Virus record (IMG/VR): IMGVR_UViG_3300035698_006451
Coordinates: 1-26,759 of that record
Direction: 5' to 3' (one strand)
From: a virus
DNA length: 26,759 bases
Part shown: one piece after another, positions 7,164-14,484 of the stretch
Position numbering within the stretch: the stretch's first letter is position 1
Layout of the letters: each line of letters opens with the position of its first letter
The notes under the pieces: model-generated
What the model saw: the letters and a program-made list of their open reading frames with translations, nothing else
What the model was told of the DNA's origin: nothing
Database searches by the model: none
Translations under genes and position numbers: made by a program

Positions 7164-7404
7164 ACGGGTCAGACACGAGCTGGACAACCTAGAATATTAT
7201 ATTTGTACCACTATCATCCCGCGCCAACTGGGACGGGTCGTGTACCAGTTTAGATACAAGTCCCCAGTCTATAGAAGTGAAGTAATTAATATCATTAAGA
7301 AGCATGGGCTCACGCCAATTCCAATTGGAATGTATAGGGAGCTCCAAGCTAAGCAAGATGGGCTGACTTTTTACAGGTCACCAATGGAATCAAAGTTATA
7401 CTGA
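7150..7404 (+). CDS. Hypothetical small basic protein
   Basis: The product is 84 residues. The ATG at 7150 lies inside the end of the preceding gene, and AACCGGAG 9 bases upstream supports it. The protein is Tyr- and Arg-rich, with a possible helix-turn-helix-like stretch around VINIIKKHGLTPIPIGMYREL. No family is recognised. Confidence 0.65.
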   Translation: MAYSKRVRHELDNLEYYICTTIIPRQLGRVVYQFRYKSPVYRSEVINIIKKHGLTPIPIGMYRELQAKQDGLTFYRSPMESKLY

Positions 7405-7410
7405 ATATAT

Positions 7411-7472
7411 AGGGGCCGGACTTTTAGGCGTATAGGTTTTTCTCTCCGGTTAGCTAGTGCGCTCCGGCCCCT
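7411..7472. repeat. Perfect 10-bp inverted repeat in intergenic region
   Basis: AGGGGCCGGA (7411-7420) and TCCGGCCCCT (7463-7472) are exact complements around a 42-base loop. They lie between the 84-residue gene and the nuclease gene. After it come two tandem ribosome-binding motifs (AACCGGAGCTCAT then AACCGGAG). It could be a long hairpin in the leader of the nuclease-helicase transcript or paired protein-binding sites. Confidence 0.55.
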
Positions 7473-7510
7473 TCCATTATTACAACCGGAGCTCATAACC
7501 GGAGAAGTCT

Positions 7511-8386
7511 GTGTTAGAAATTCAAAAGATAGTAGACCAAGAGATATACGACAGCCAGGAGGAGGGTTTCCGTTATCACTTGGGGGCCAGCGTACTGGGT
7601 ACTGACTGCGAGCGCGAGCTGTGGTATTCGTATCGGTGGTTTCGTAGGGTCATGCACAAGCCGAGTTTGCTCCGCCTCTTTGCTAGAGGTCACCGTGAGG
7701 AAGACGTCGTCCTGGCCCACCTTAAAGCTGTGGGCATCACAGTCCACGCCCTCAACCCTGAAACAAATGAACAGTATCACCTGAAAGCTTTGGGCGGTCA
7801 TCTTGGTGGTAGTCTTGACGGCATCCTGACAAACATTCCTGACCCTGTTCTTGAAGCTCTCGGTCCGGGTTTGTTTGAATGCAAGACATCCAACGACAAG
7901 AGCTTCAATAAGATCAAGAAGGATGGTGTCCGCGCTAACAAGGTTGAGCATTATGTACAGATGCAGATCTATATGAAAGCCTTCAAGCTTGCCTGGGCTC
8001 TGTACGTCTGTGTTAACAAGAACAATGACGAGTGGCACTGGGAAGTTATAATGTATGACGCCCCCTTTGCTGAGAACTATATCCAGCGTGGCGCGAACGT
8101 CATAGCGAGCGACAAGCCCCCACTAAGGCTGACAAACGATCCGGGATTCTTCCAATGTAAATGGTGTGACTATTCTGAGATCTGTCACTATGAAGGCACC
8201 CCCGATATCAATTGTAGAACCTGTGCCCACAGCTCGCCAGAGTCAGACGGTCGTTGGCACTGTGCAAAGCTGCCAACCTATGCCATCCGGACCCATGACG
8301 AAGCGAAGAAGGGTAAGAAGTCAATTAATCATATGCCCTGCTCAGGGTTGCAGCACCAACACATTGAGCAGGTAAAAGCTTTATGA
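7511..8386 (+). CDS. Cas4/RecB-like PD-(D/E)XK nuclease with probable Fe-S cluster
   Basis: This 291-residue protein has nuclease-core residues GGSLDG (Asp103) and LFECKTSN (Glu123, Lys125), then HYVQMQIYM as the QxxxY-like motif. One Cys near the N-terminus (Cys33 in TDCERELWY) and a C-terminal CKWCDYSEIC cluster match the four-cysteine iron-sulfur arrangement of Cas4 and AddB nucleases. A further C-terminal CRTC...C group may bind zinc. The GTG start at 7511 is preceded by AACCGGAG. It overlaps the helicase gene by four bases (ATGA), so the two probably act together on DNA ends during replication or recombination. There is no CRISPR array, so a Cas role is unlikely. Confidence 0.85.
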   Translation: MLEIQKIVDQEIYDSQEEGFRYHLGASVLGTDCERELWYSYRWFRRVMHKPSLLRLFARGHREEDVVLAHLKAVGITVHALNPETNEQYHLKALGGHLGGSLDGILTNIPDPVLEALGPGLFECKTSNDKSFNKIKKDGVRANKVEHYVQMQIYMKAFKLAWALYVCVNKNNDEWHWEVIMYDAPFAENYIQRGANVIASDKPPLRLTNDPGFFQCKWCDYSEICHYEGTPDINCRTCAHSSPESDGRWHCAKLPTYAIRTHDEAKKGKKSINHMPCSGLQHQHIEQVKAL

Positions 8387-10068
8387 CAATCACCCTCCGC
8401 AATTACCAAGACTACGCGGTCAAGTCAATCTTTGACTACTATAAGGAAGGCAACACTGGGAACCCGCTTGTCGCGCTCCCTACTGGCACAGGTAAGAGTC
8501 TGGTGCTCGCTGCTTTCATTAAGCGGATACTTGATGCCTGGAGTAATCAGCGGGTTCTCTGCCTCACCCACGTGAAGGAGCTAATCGTTAACGACGTCAA
8601 AGCTTTGCAGAGCATATGGCCCGACGCTCCAATTGGGGTGTATAGTGCCAGCCTTAACTCTAGGACTGTTGACAGCGTCACCTTTGGTGGTGTCGCCTCC
8701 GTTGCTCATAATATGCACCTGTTCAAGAACACCTCCATCATACTGGTGGATGAAGCGCATCTGGTCAGCCCCAACGGATCCACAATGTACCGCAAGATCT
8801 TTGAGTACATTAAATTCTACAACCCGAATGTCAAAGTGATAGGAACAACCGCAACAATCTATCGTCTAGGTCAGGGGCTTCTAACAGAAGGAAGCACAGC
8901 TCTATTCACTGACGTCTGTTGTGACCTCACTGGGTTGGAGGCGTTCAACTGGTTCCTTGAAGAGGGCTATCTATCACCACTAATCCCCAAGCCAATGATG
9001 ACTGAGTTTGACTTGGAGGGTGTAGCTACCTTGGGAGGCGAGTTCAACTTGAAGGACTTAGCGAAGGCGGTTGACATCACTACCGTGACCGAAGCCGCTT
9101 GTGAGGAAATCTTATTGCATGGGGGCGACCGGAATTCCTGGCTCGTCTTTGCCAGCAGCATTGAACACGCACAACATATAGGACACTACTTACGAAGCAA
9201 AGGTATTTCGGTCGGGGTTGTCCACAGCAAAATACCAGACGCCGAACGGGACAGCATTCTGCAGAAGTTCTGTAGCGGTGAGCTCAGAGCTGTGGTCAAC
9301 CAGAACATCCTCACAACTGGGTTTGACCATCCTGGACTGGATCTCATTGCTGTACTGCGACCAACCAAGTCTACCTCATTATGGGTGCAGATGCTGGGTC
9401 GTGGTACAAGACCGCTGAAAGGGAAAGAAAACTGTTTAGTATTGGATTTCGCTCGCAACACAGAGCGACTGGGGCCGATTAATGATCCGGTCCTCCCTAA
9501 AGCAAAGGGGAAATCCAAAGGAGGGGCAGCCCCCGTTAAGAACTGCCCCCAGTGCGATACATACAATCACGCCTCCGCTCGCACTTGTATCTGCTGCGGA
9601 TACGAGTTCCCCCGCGGAGTTGACCTGTATATACAAGCGGGGACGAGCGTTCTCATTGCCCCACCAAAGAACGTAGACCCTGTATTCATTGAAGCTGATA
9701 TCACGAACGTGACCTACAACCTGCATCCGAAGAGCGGGTTCACCTCTCTACGGGTAAGCTACTTCTGTGGCATGAGTAAGTTTGATGAATACATCCACTT
9801 CGAACGGACTGGGTGGATGAGAAGAAAGGCCCTTGAGTGGTTCAAAGACAGGGTCCCAGATGCAGACATTGAACCTCCCGTATCAACGGATGAGGTCATT
9901 GAGCTCTATGGAGAGCAGCTCGTTCCACCAAAGTGGATCAGGGTCCAAACCAATAAAAAGTTTCCGGAGATAGTTCATTATGGTTTCAGTGACGAAGGAA
10001 GAAGTGATCAAGCTAGTACGGGACGACATAGACCGGAGTGGTCTAGTGATACACTGTATGAACTGTAG
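8383..10068 (+). CDS. Superfamily 2 DNA helicase (DEAH type) with zinc finger
   Basis: The 561-residue ATP-dependent helicase has PTGTGKS (33-39), DEAH (123-126), a GTTAT motif III, and QMLGRGTRP motif VI near 340. A four-cysteine zinc finger (CPQC...CICC, around 388-406) follows the helicase core, and the remaining 150 residues form an uncharacterised C-terminal domain. Phage helicases of this RecG/RadD/UvsW-like type remodel forks and recombination intermediates. Translation is coupled to the nuclease gene upstream. The last 89 bases overlap the next gene, whose ribosome-binding site lies inside this coding region. Confidence 0.9.
   Translation: MTITLRNYQDYAVKSIFDYYKEGNTGNPLVALPTGTGKSLVLAAFIKRILDAWSNQRVLCLTHVKELIVNDVKALQSIWPDAPIGVYSASLNSRTVDSVTFGGVASVAHNMHLFKNTSIILVDEAHLVSPNGSTMYRKIFEYIKFYNPNVKVIGTTATIYRLGQGLLTEGSTALFTDVCCDLTGLEAFNWFLEEGYLSPLIPKPMMTEFDLEGVATLGGEFNLKDLAKAVDITTVTEAACEEILLHGGDRNSWLVFASSIEHAQHIGHYLRSKGISVGVVHSKIPDAERDSILQKFCSGELRAVVNQNILTTGFDHPGLDLIAVLRPTKSTSLWVQMLGRGTRPLKGKENCLVLDFARNTERLGPINDPVLPKAKGKSKGGAAPVKNCPQCDTYNHASARTCICCGYEFPRGVDLYIQAGTSVLIAPPKNVDPVFIEADITNVTYNLHPKSGFTSLRVSYFCGMSKFDEYIHFERTGWMRRKALEWFKDRVPDADIEPPVSTDEVIELYGEQLVPPKWIRVQTNKKFPEIVHYGFSDEGRSDQASTGRHRPEWSSDTLYEL
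9964..9969 (+). promoter_or_regulatory. Internal ribosome-binding site within the helicase gene
   Basis: CCGGAG, the phage's recurrent binding motif, sits ten bases before ATG 9980 inside the helicase coding sequence and decides the start of the overlapping downstream gene. Confidence 0.6.
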
Positions 10069-10297
10069 GCATGGACTCAGCACCAGTGGTAACGGTACTG
10101 TTTCCGCAAACAACCTGCTCTGCAACCTCAATCCACAGTCGGGTCAGCCGCCACCCAACATCTTAGTCTACGGCTGCCCAAACTGGGAGCTGAAGGAATT
10201 TCAACTTCAGAGGGATCCATCGTGGGCTGCCAAACTACAAGAATACAATAACGATAATAAAACTGACGACGATTGGGACGACGACATACCATTTTGA
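9980..10297 (+). CDS. Small Cys-rich protein with SSB-like acidic C-terminal tip
   Basis: The 105-residue product contains four cysteines (26, 29, 48, 66) in a CxxC...C...GCPNW pattern, like small zinc-binding phage proteins. It ends in TDDDWDDDIPF. The last six residues, DDDIPF, are the same as the C-terminal tip that bacterial SSB uses to recruit RecQ, RecO, primase, ExoI and others. No OB fold is visible, so this is not an SSB. The tail may attract or block host SSB-binding proteins, or tether the protein to phage replication factors. It overlaps the helicase gene by 89 bases. Confidence 0.72.
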   Translation: MVSVTKEEVIKLVRDDIDRSGLVIHCMNCRHGLSTSGNGTVSANNLLCNLNPQSGQPPPNILVYGCPNWELKEFQLQRDPSWAAKLQEYNNDNKTDDDWDDDIPF

Positions 10298-10315
10298 TTT
10301 ATTTTGCGAAAGGGG

Positions 10316-10343
10316 TTGAACTGTTCGAACAGATGCCTATACT
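10316..10343 (+). promoter_or_regulatory. Sigma70-like promoter with palindromic spacer
   Basis: TTGAAC (10316-10321), a 16-base spacer, then TATACT (10338-10343). The -35/spacer contains the perfect 12-bp palindrome CTGTTCGAACAG (10321-10332), a likely operator. It drives the small gene at 10385. Confidence 0.75.
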
Positions 10344-10384
10344 GGGTAACAAGTAAAGCAACTAATCAATCCAAGGAAAACAAA

Positions 10385-10621
10385 ATGAAAAGATCAGACC
10401 TAGTAGCTCTTTGCAAAGAATTCGCTTCCATCAAGTACGAAGAAGGATGTGATCGTTTCGTTGAGTGTTACGGTGACGCAGAGTGGGACGAGTTCCTAAA
10501 TGGAATTATCACTTGGTCGCAAGCTCGTCGCAAGCTGGTAGTCTTCGCAGAACGTTGGATGGAGAAGGACGCTGAAGCAGCTCATTACAAAGAGGACCAG
10601 CCTAGCGCGGCGGATTATTAA
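10385..10621 (+). CDS. Hypothetical small acidic helical protein
   Basis: The product is 78 residues. The ATG at 10385 is the first after the promoter at 10316-10343, with AAGGAAAAC upstream; an upstream in-frame extension would begin before the transcript. The protein is aromatic and acidic (FVECYGDAEWDEFL, ERWMEKDAEAAHY). It has its own promoter and is followed by a hairpin element, so it looks like a highly expressed, separately controlled early protein. No family is recognised. Confidence 0.7.
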   Translation: MKRSDLVALCKEFASIKYEEGCDRFVECYGDAEWDEFLNGIITWSQARRKLVVFAERWMEKDAEAAHYKEDQPSAADY

Positions 10622-10637
10622 ACTCACCACACCTCAC

Positions 10638-10669
10638 GGGGCGCATTAGGCGTCCTTTGTCGTCACTAA
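10638..10669 (+). repeat. Intergenic hairpin element, copy 1
   Basis: GGGGCGC-ATTAG-GCGTCC forms a short stem with one bulge and is followed by the conserved CTTTGTCGTCACTAA. It is nearly identical to the element at 20254-20286 and related to 12607-12639. Each copy lies just after a gene stop, which suggests partial termination or RNA processing. Confidence 0.65.
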
Positions 10670-10682
10670 CCGGAGGACGAAT

Positions 10683-11270
10683 ATGAGTTACCCTGCAATC
10701 AATACAGTCACCATGAAGGTGATTGCCATTACCGATACTGTTGAGCAGTCTCACGCTCACGCTGACATCTCCTGTCCCCGCGATAACTTTATTATCGTTG
10801 ACGACACTTGCTATGAGTGGCACCAGTTTACCGCTCCTGAGCGTCAAAAGCTTTTCAAAGAGCTCACTGGTAAGAACCTTGACTCCACTGGGAATCTCCC
10901 CTTGGAAGCCCGAGCACTCAACAACGCCCTTCGGAACCTTGAGCTGGATGAGACCCCATTGGAACAATTGAACGGGAAAAGACCCACGATACGCCCGATA
11001 CATGCAGAGGGGCATACAGTCGAGCCTGGGGCGTTGAATACATCATCAAGCTTAACAGTAAGGCCCCCTGTTAAAAAGGGCCCCAGCATCAAGACAATCG
11101 TGTACGAATTGATGGATCTCAAAATGTCGCAGGGTATTATGGACGAGGATGCTGTGCCAGGGCTCCGGATAGACCTCATGAACGAAATGGGTGTATCCCA
11201 CCCGCACATCAAACGAACCAGTGTGAGCACCACATTGGGCCAATGGAACAAAGAGAGGTTCACTAAATGA
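10683..11270 (+). CDS. Hypothetical protein with C-terminal winged-helix-like domain
   Basis: The product is 195 residues with TAACCGGAGGACG before ATG 10683. The N-terminal part (1-85) contains a compact beta-rich stretch ending in a helical segment. A Pro/Thr-rich linker follows (about 98-130). The C-terminal 65 residues (SIKTIVYELMDL ... TTLGQWNKER) have the same helical pattern as domains in the 11999 and 19554 proteins, consistent with a small DNA-binding fold. It overlaps queE by four bases, which ties it to the modification island; a role in it is only inferred. Confidence 0.7.
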   Translation: MSYPAINTVTMKVIAITDTVEQSHAHADISCPRDNFIIVDDTCYEWHQFTAPERQKLFKELTGKNLDSTGNLPLEARALNNALRNLELDETPLEQLNGKRPTIRPIHAEGHTVEPGALNTSSSLTVRPPVKKGPSIKTIVYELMDLKMSQGIMDEDAVPGLRIDLMNEMGVSHPHIKRTSVSTTLGQWNKERFTK

Positions 11271-11953
11271 GAAACGAACAGAAGCCAATTGCTATCTCGG
11301 GGAAGGAACACGACCTCAAGGTCTTTGAAATCTTTAGCACCATCCAGGGCGAGGGTCCGTTCGCGGGTCGTCGTGCAACGTTCATCCGTCTGTACGGGTG
11401 CAACCTGCAATGTCCGCTCTGCGACACCGACTACACTTCAAAGAGAACTCAAATGACAGAGATTGACATTCTTGTTGCCGTTAAACAGTATCCCAACGAG
11501 CTGATCGTTATTACTGGGGGCGAACCTTACAGACAGGATATCTACAGTCTAGTTGAAGTTCTCCAGCTGGCGGACTACACTGTTCAGATTGAAACGAACG
11601 GGACCTATAATAGACCAATGCCATCCGGGACGACAATTGTTTGCAGCCCGAAGGAAGATTACCTCGGGGTCGGTATGCCTGGACGGGTCACTCACTACAA
11701 ATATGTCATTCACCACAGAGCTGTCCATAAACCAGACGGTCTACCGACACTAGCACTCGCTCATAATACCAGCGAGGGTGGCATCCTTGCACGTCCGCCA
11801 CTTGGTTTCCCTAGTGAGCGGATATACGTCCAACCTGTGGACACTGGGGATTCCGCTATCGACGAAAAGAATCTGCAGGCCGCCATTGTATCGTGTCGTC
11901 AGTTCGGATATACTCTGTGCTTACAAGTGCATAAGATTATTAACCTGCCATAA
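11267..11953 (+). CDS. queE: 7-carboxy-7-deazaguanine synthase (radical SAM)
   Basis: Converts 6-carboxytetrahydropterin to 7-carboxy-7-deazaguanine, the third step of preQ0 synthesis. The 228-residue protein has FSTIQGEGPFAGRRATFIRL (residues 23-42), then the radical-SAM cluster CNLQCPLC (Cys45, Cys49, Cys52; the CxxxCxxC spacing) and TGGEP, which binds S-adenosylmethionine. The ATGA overlap with the preceding gene couples translation. The order queE, Lys/Ala-rich gene, gat-queC, queD, folE, dpdA-like places it in a complete pathway. Confidence 0.95.
   Translation: MRNEQKPIAISGKEHDLKVFEIFSTIQGEGPFAGRRATFIRLYGCNLQCPLCDTDYTSKRTQMTEIDILVAVKQYPNELIVITGGEPYRQDIYSLVEVLQLADYTVQIETNGTYNRPMPSGTTIVCSPKEDYLGVGMPGRVTHYKYVIHHRAVHKPDGLPTLALAHNTSEGGILARPPLGFPSERIYVQPVDTGDSAIDEKNLQAAIVSCRQFGYTLCLQVHKIINLP
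11886..11914 (+). promoter_or_regulatory. Possible promoter inside the end of queE
   Basis: TTGTAT (11886-11891), a 17-base spacer and TATACT (11909-11914) lie about 90 bases before the 11999 gene. The match is good, but it sits in coding sequence, so it is a candidate only. Confidence 0.4.
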
Positions 11954-11998
11954 CGGCAACCAATTAAACGCGCCACACCGGCGTCGGAGGAGTTTAGA

Positions 11999-12583
11999 AT
12001 GAACAACAAGACAGACCCAGCACCAAAGGTAGAACGAGTTAAAGCTGAATTCAAAAACGGGATTCGCAAGCCCCTGAAAGCAGATTCAAAGTGCGGTCAG
12101 GTTTGGGCTATCTGTGATGGCTTAACCAACGGCACATCAATCCCGACTATCGCACAGGTATTCAAGAAAGCGTTACCTGCTGGTCTTAACGAGAACAACG
12201 TCAAGGTTGAATACATTAGCTGGCGTAAGTTCAATGGCCACCCTTCTGTTGGCAAGGGTCCTGAAGCGGTAAAAGCAAAAGCTGACGCTGAGAAAGCCAA
12301 GGTTGATGCTCAAGCTGCTAAAGTTAAGGCTCGCGCTGACGCAAAAGCTGAGAAGGAAAAAGCTTCAGTTGACGCTAAGGGTGCTAAAGCTAAAGCTAAG
12401 ACCGAGGCTGCCGCTGCTAAAGTCAAGGCCGCAAAGGAAAAGGCTGACGCCAAGAACGAAGCTGCCAAGGTTAAAGCTGCTGCTGACAAGCAAGCAAAGT
12501 CTGACAAGGCTGCCGCTGCTAAAGTCAAAGCTGACAAAGCTGCTAAGGCTGCAAAAGCTGCTAAGGCTGCAAAAGCTGCCTAA
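11999..12583 (+). CDS. Histone-H1-like protein: winged-helix-like N-terminus with Lys/Ala-rich tail
   Basis: The 194-residue protein has an N-terminal folded region (about 25-80; GQVWAICDGLTNG...NNVKVEYISWRKF) related to domains in the 10683 and 19554 proteins. It then has a 110-residue tail made almost only of Ala, Lys, Asp and Glu in AKxKA-type repeats, like histone H1 or AlgP tails. Such tails bind nucleic acid without sequence preference. GGAGGAG precedes ATG 11999. The gene interrupts the preQ0 pathway between queE and queC, so it may act on modified phage DNA, for example in compaction or protection. That link is inference. Confidence 0.78.
   Translation: MNNKTDPAPKVERVKAEFKNGIRKPLKADSKCGQVWAICDGLTNGTSIPTIAQVFKKALPAGLNENNVKVEYISWRKFNGHPSVGKGPEAVKAKADAEKAKVDAQAAKVKARADAKAEKEKASVDAKGAKAKAKTEAAAAKVKAAKEKADAKNEAAKVKAAADKQAKSDKAAAAKVKADKAAKAAKAAKAAKAA
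12539..12580 (+). repeat. Tandem 18-bp repeat encoding the Lys/Ala tail
   Basis: Two exact copies of GCTGCTAAGGCTGCAAAA (12539-12556 and 12557-12574) are followed by a partial third copy, just before the stop. Such repeats can vary in copy number by slippage. Confidence 0.85.
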
Positions 12584-12606
12584 ACCCAGCTCAACAAGTC
12601 GTGCCA

Positions 12607-12639
12607 ACAAAGGGGGCTTCGTGCCTCCTTTGTCGTCAC
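12607..12639 (+). repeat. Intergenic hairpin element, copy 2 (terminator-like)
   Basis: ACAAAGGGGGC-TTCGT-GCCTCCTTTGT forms an 11-bp stem with one G-T mismatch pair, followed by CGTCAC. The 3' arm and tail CCTTTGTCGTCAC are shared with the elements at 10638 and 20254. It lies between the Lys/Ala-rich gene and gat-queC. Confidence 0.65.
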
Positions 12640-12659
12640 CCACAACCGGAGGAAATACA

Positions 12660-14036
12660 ATGTGCGGAATCGTCGGAGCCCTGCTCTACAATGTCAAGGA
12701 CGACTTTGAGGTCAAACTTGTCAACACAATGCTCAATGAAATAATGAGAAAGAGTTCTGATCGGGGACGGGATGGTTATGGTTACACCACCCGCCAAGAC
12801 AAGAACACACCAAACGTATTCAAGTCTTTGGTATCTTTTAAAAAGGATGAGAATGTTTCTCACCCCTACTTCAGCAGCCCCTTCAGGTATGGAACAATGA
12901 TTGCCAACCTCAGGGCAGAGCCAACCACCGAATACATCAAAGAGAAGCAGTTCGTTGATCAACAGCCCTACACTCGGGGAGGTTGGAGTATGGTTCATAA
13001 TGGGACTATCGCAAACGACAAGGAGTTGAGGGATCAGTTCCAGAATGGTTTTCGGGATTACCCATCTAAAATAGATAGTGCGGCAGTAATAGAAATGCTC
13101 CAAGCTACTCAAAGTCCTCATCAGGTGTCCACAATGCTCAAGGGTAGCTTTGCAATTCTAGCGCAAGACCAGCTCGTACCAGACAGACTTCACATCATGT
13201 GCAACTACCGTCCCATCTGGTACATTAACACCCCCTATGGAATGTTCTTTGCTAGTAGTGACGCATACTTGCCAACCAACTGGGGCTCAGCCACAATGGT
13301 TGAACCCTATACTTACAACGTATTTGGCTCGCGCAAACTCCTATCAAGTGCATCCTTGCTGCATGACGGCCCCGCTTACAGAAAGATTCTGGTCGTCTGT
13401 AGTGGTGGTCTAGATAGCGTAGTGGCAGCAACGAAGCTCCTTCGGGAGGGTAATGACGTTGAGTTACTTCACTTTGATTATGGGAGCAGGGCAACGACCC
13501 CTGAATTAAAAGCTGCACAGGAGATCGCGGAGCACCTCAATGTGACCCTGCATGTCATGCCAATGAACATATATGACAAGTCAGACAGCCCCTTGCTCCA
13601 AGCTGATTCGGAAATAGCTGGGGGCGAAGAGGGGGCTGAGTTTGCTCATGAATGGGTTCCCGCTCGAAACCTTGTAATGTTGTCACTAGCTACCGCGTTC
13701 GCAGAAGCTAAGGGCTTCAACGCTGTTGCACTGGGTAACAACCTCGAGGAAGCTGGCGCCTACCCTGACAACGAACCTGAATTCATTAACCGCTTCAACG
13801 CCATTCTACCCTTCGCGGTAAGGGATGGAAAGCGGTTGACAATTGAGCAGCCGGTAGGCAACCTTATGAAGCACGAAATTGTCGCACTGGGGCTGAAGGT
13901 GGGCGCCCCCTTACACTTAACATGGAGTTGCTACCGAGCTGGTAAGAGGCACTGTGGGACCTGTGGTCCGTGCTTTATGAGGCGGACTGCTTTTGAAATC
14001 AACCAACGAAAAGAGGTAATTAGTTATGACGCTTAG
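12660..14036 (+). CDS. queC: Glutamine amidotransferase-QueC fusion (7-cyano-7-deazaguanine synthase)
   Basis: This 458-residue fusion joins a class-II glutamine amidotransferase to QueC. The N-terminal half has the nucleophile Cys2 (MCGIVG), SSDRGRDGYG (32-41), NLRAEP with Arg85, VHNGTI (112-117) and DS (139-140). The C-terminal half has the PP-loop SGGLDS (248-253) and zinc cysteines in CYRAGKRHCGTCGPC (424-438). QueC makes preQ0 from 7-carboxy-7-deazaguanine. In archaeal Gat-QueC proteins, the amidotransferase half supplies ammonia to turn the nitrile into the formamidine of archaeosine; phage 9g, whose DNA carries dG+, encodes such a fusion. I chose ATG 12660 because CAACCGGAGGAAA precedes it and the amidotransferase needs Cys2. 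A longer upstream frame only reads the Lys/Ala repeats out of frame. Confidence 0.95.
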   Translation: MCGIVGALLYNVKDDFEVKLVNTMLNEIMRKSSDRGRDGYGYTTRQDKNTPNVFKSLVSFKKDENVSHPYFSSPFRYGTMIANLRAEPTTEYIKEKQFVDQQPYTRGGWSMVHNGTIANDKELRDQFQNGFRDYPSKIDSAAVIEMLQATQSPHQVSTMLKGSFAILAQDQLVPDRLHIMCNYRPIWYINTPYGMFFASSDAYLPTNWGSATMVEPYTYNVFGSRKLLSSASLLHDGPAYRKILVVCSGGLDSVVAATKLLREGNDVELLHFDYGSRATTPELKAAQEIAEHLNVTLHVMPMNIYDKSDSPLLQADSEIAGGEEGAEFAHEWVPARNLVMLSLATAFAEAKGFNAVALGNNLEEAGAYPDNEPEFINRFNAILPFAVRDGKRLTIEQPVGNLMKHEIVALGLKVGAPLHLTWSCYRAGKRHCGTCGPCFMRRTAFEINQRKEVISYDA

Positions 14037-14484
14037 TTGCAGCAGATGGCACGAGATAGACTGTGGTCACAGGGTAGTCGGCCAGGGCGGGAAATGCGAG
14101 ATGATCCACGGTCACCGCTACCGTATAGAGTTCCATGCCCGAACCGAAACTCCTACCTTCGAAATGGATCAATCTGTTGACACGGAAGAGCTCAATGAGA
14201 TTGGGATGATAATTGACTTTGGAATTATCAAAGAGAAGCTCTGCGGATGGCTGGATGAGAACTGGGATCACCGTTACCTATGCTATGACCGTGACCCACT
14301 GGGTGAGCAGATAATGGAACTGGATCTTGGTGCTGTCTTTGTTGACTTTAACCCAACGGCGGAAAACATTGCAGACCATCTACTTAGAATTGTAGCCCAA
14401 GAGCAGCTCGCAGACACTGGAGTTGAGGTCTGGAAAGTAGTAGTTCACGAAACCCTCAAGTGTCACGCAGAGGCAACACTATGA
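14026..14484 (+). CDS. queD: 6-carboxy-5,6,7,8-tetrahydropterin synthase
   Basis: Converts dihydroneopterin triphosphate to 6-carboxytetrahydropterin, the second step of preQ0 synthesis. The 152-residue protein has the zinc ligands His15, His28 and His30 (GHRV and MIHGH) and the catalytic Cys24 in a CxxxHGH motif, followed by DFGIIK and HETLKCHAE, which is the usual length and pattern. It overlaps gat-queC by 11 bases and folE by four bases, so the three are translated as a coupled group. Confidence 0.95.
   Translation: MTLSCSRWHEIDCGHRVVGQGGKCEMIHGHRYRIEFHARTETPTFEMDQSVDTEELNEIGMIIDFGIIKEKLCGWLDENWDHRYLCYDRDPLGEQIMELDLGAVFVDFNPTAENIADHLLRIVAQEQLADTGVEVWKVVVHETLKCHAEATL

Noticed and set aside
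7514-8038. Leftward 174-codon frame opposite the nuclease gene
   Set aside because: The nuclease frame contains all catalytic residues and a ribosome-binding site; the antisense has none.
12303-12659. Upstream extension of the gat-queC frame by about 119 residues
   Set aside because: It reads the Lys/Ala repeat region out of frame as Lys/Leu/Arg-rich sequence; the amidotransferase needs its Cys at position 2, and a strong ribosome-binding site precedes ATG 12660.
14460-14480. GTG start of folE seven codons upstream
   Set aside because: ATG 14481 gives the ATGA overlap typical of this cluster and has GAGG at good distance.
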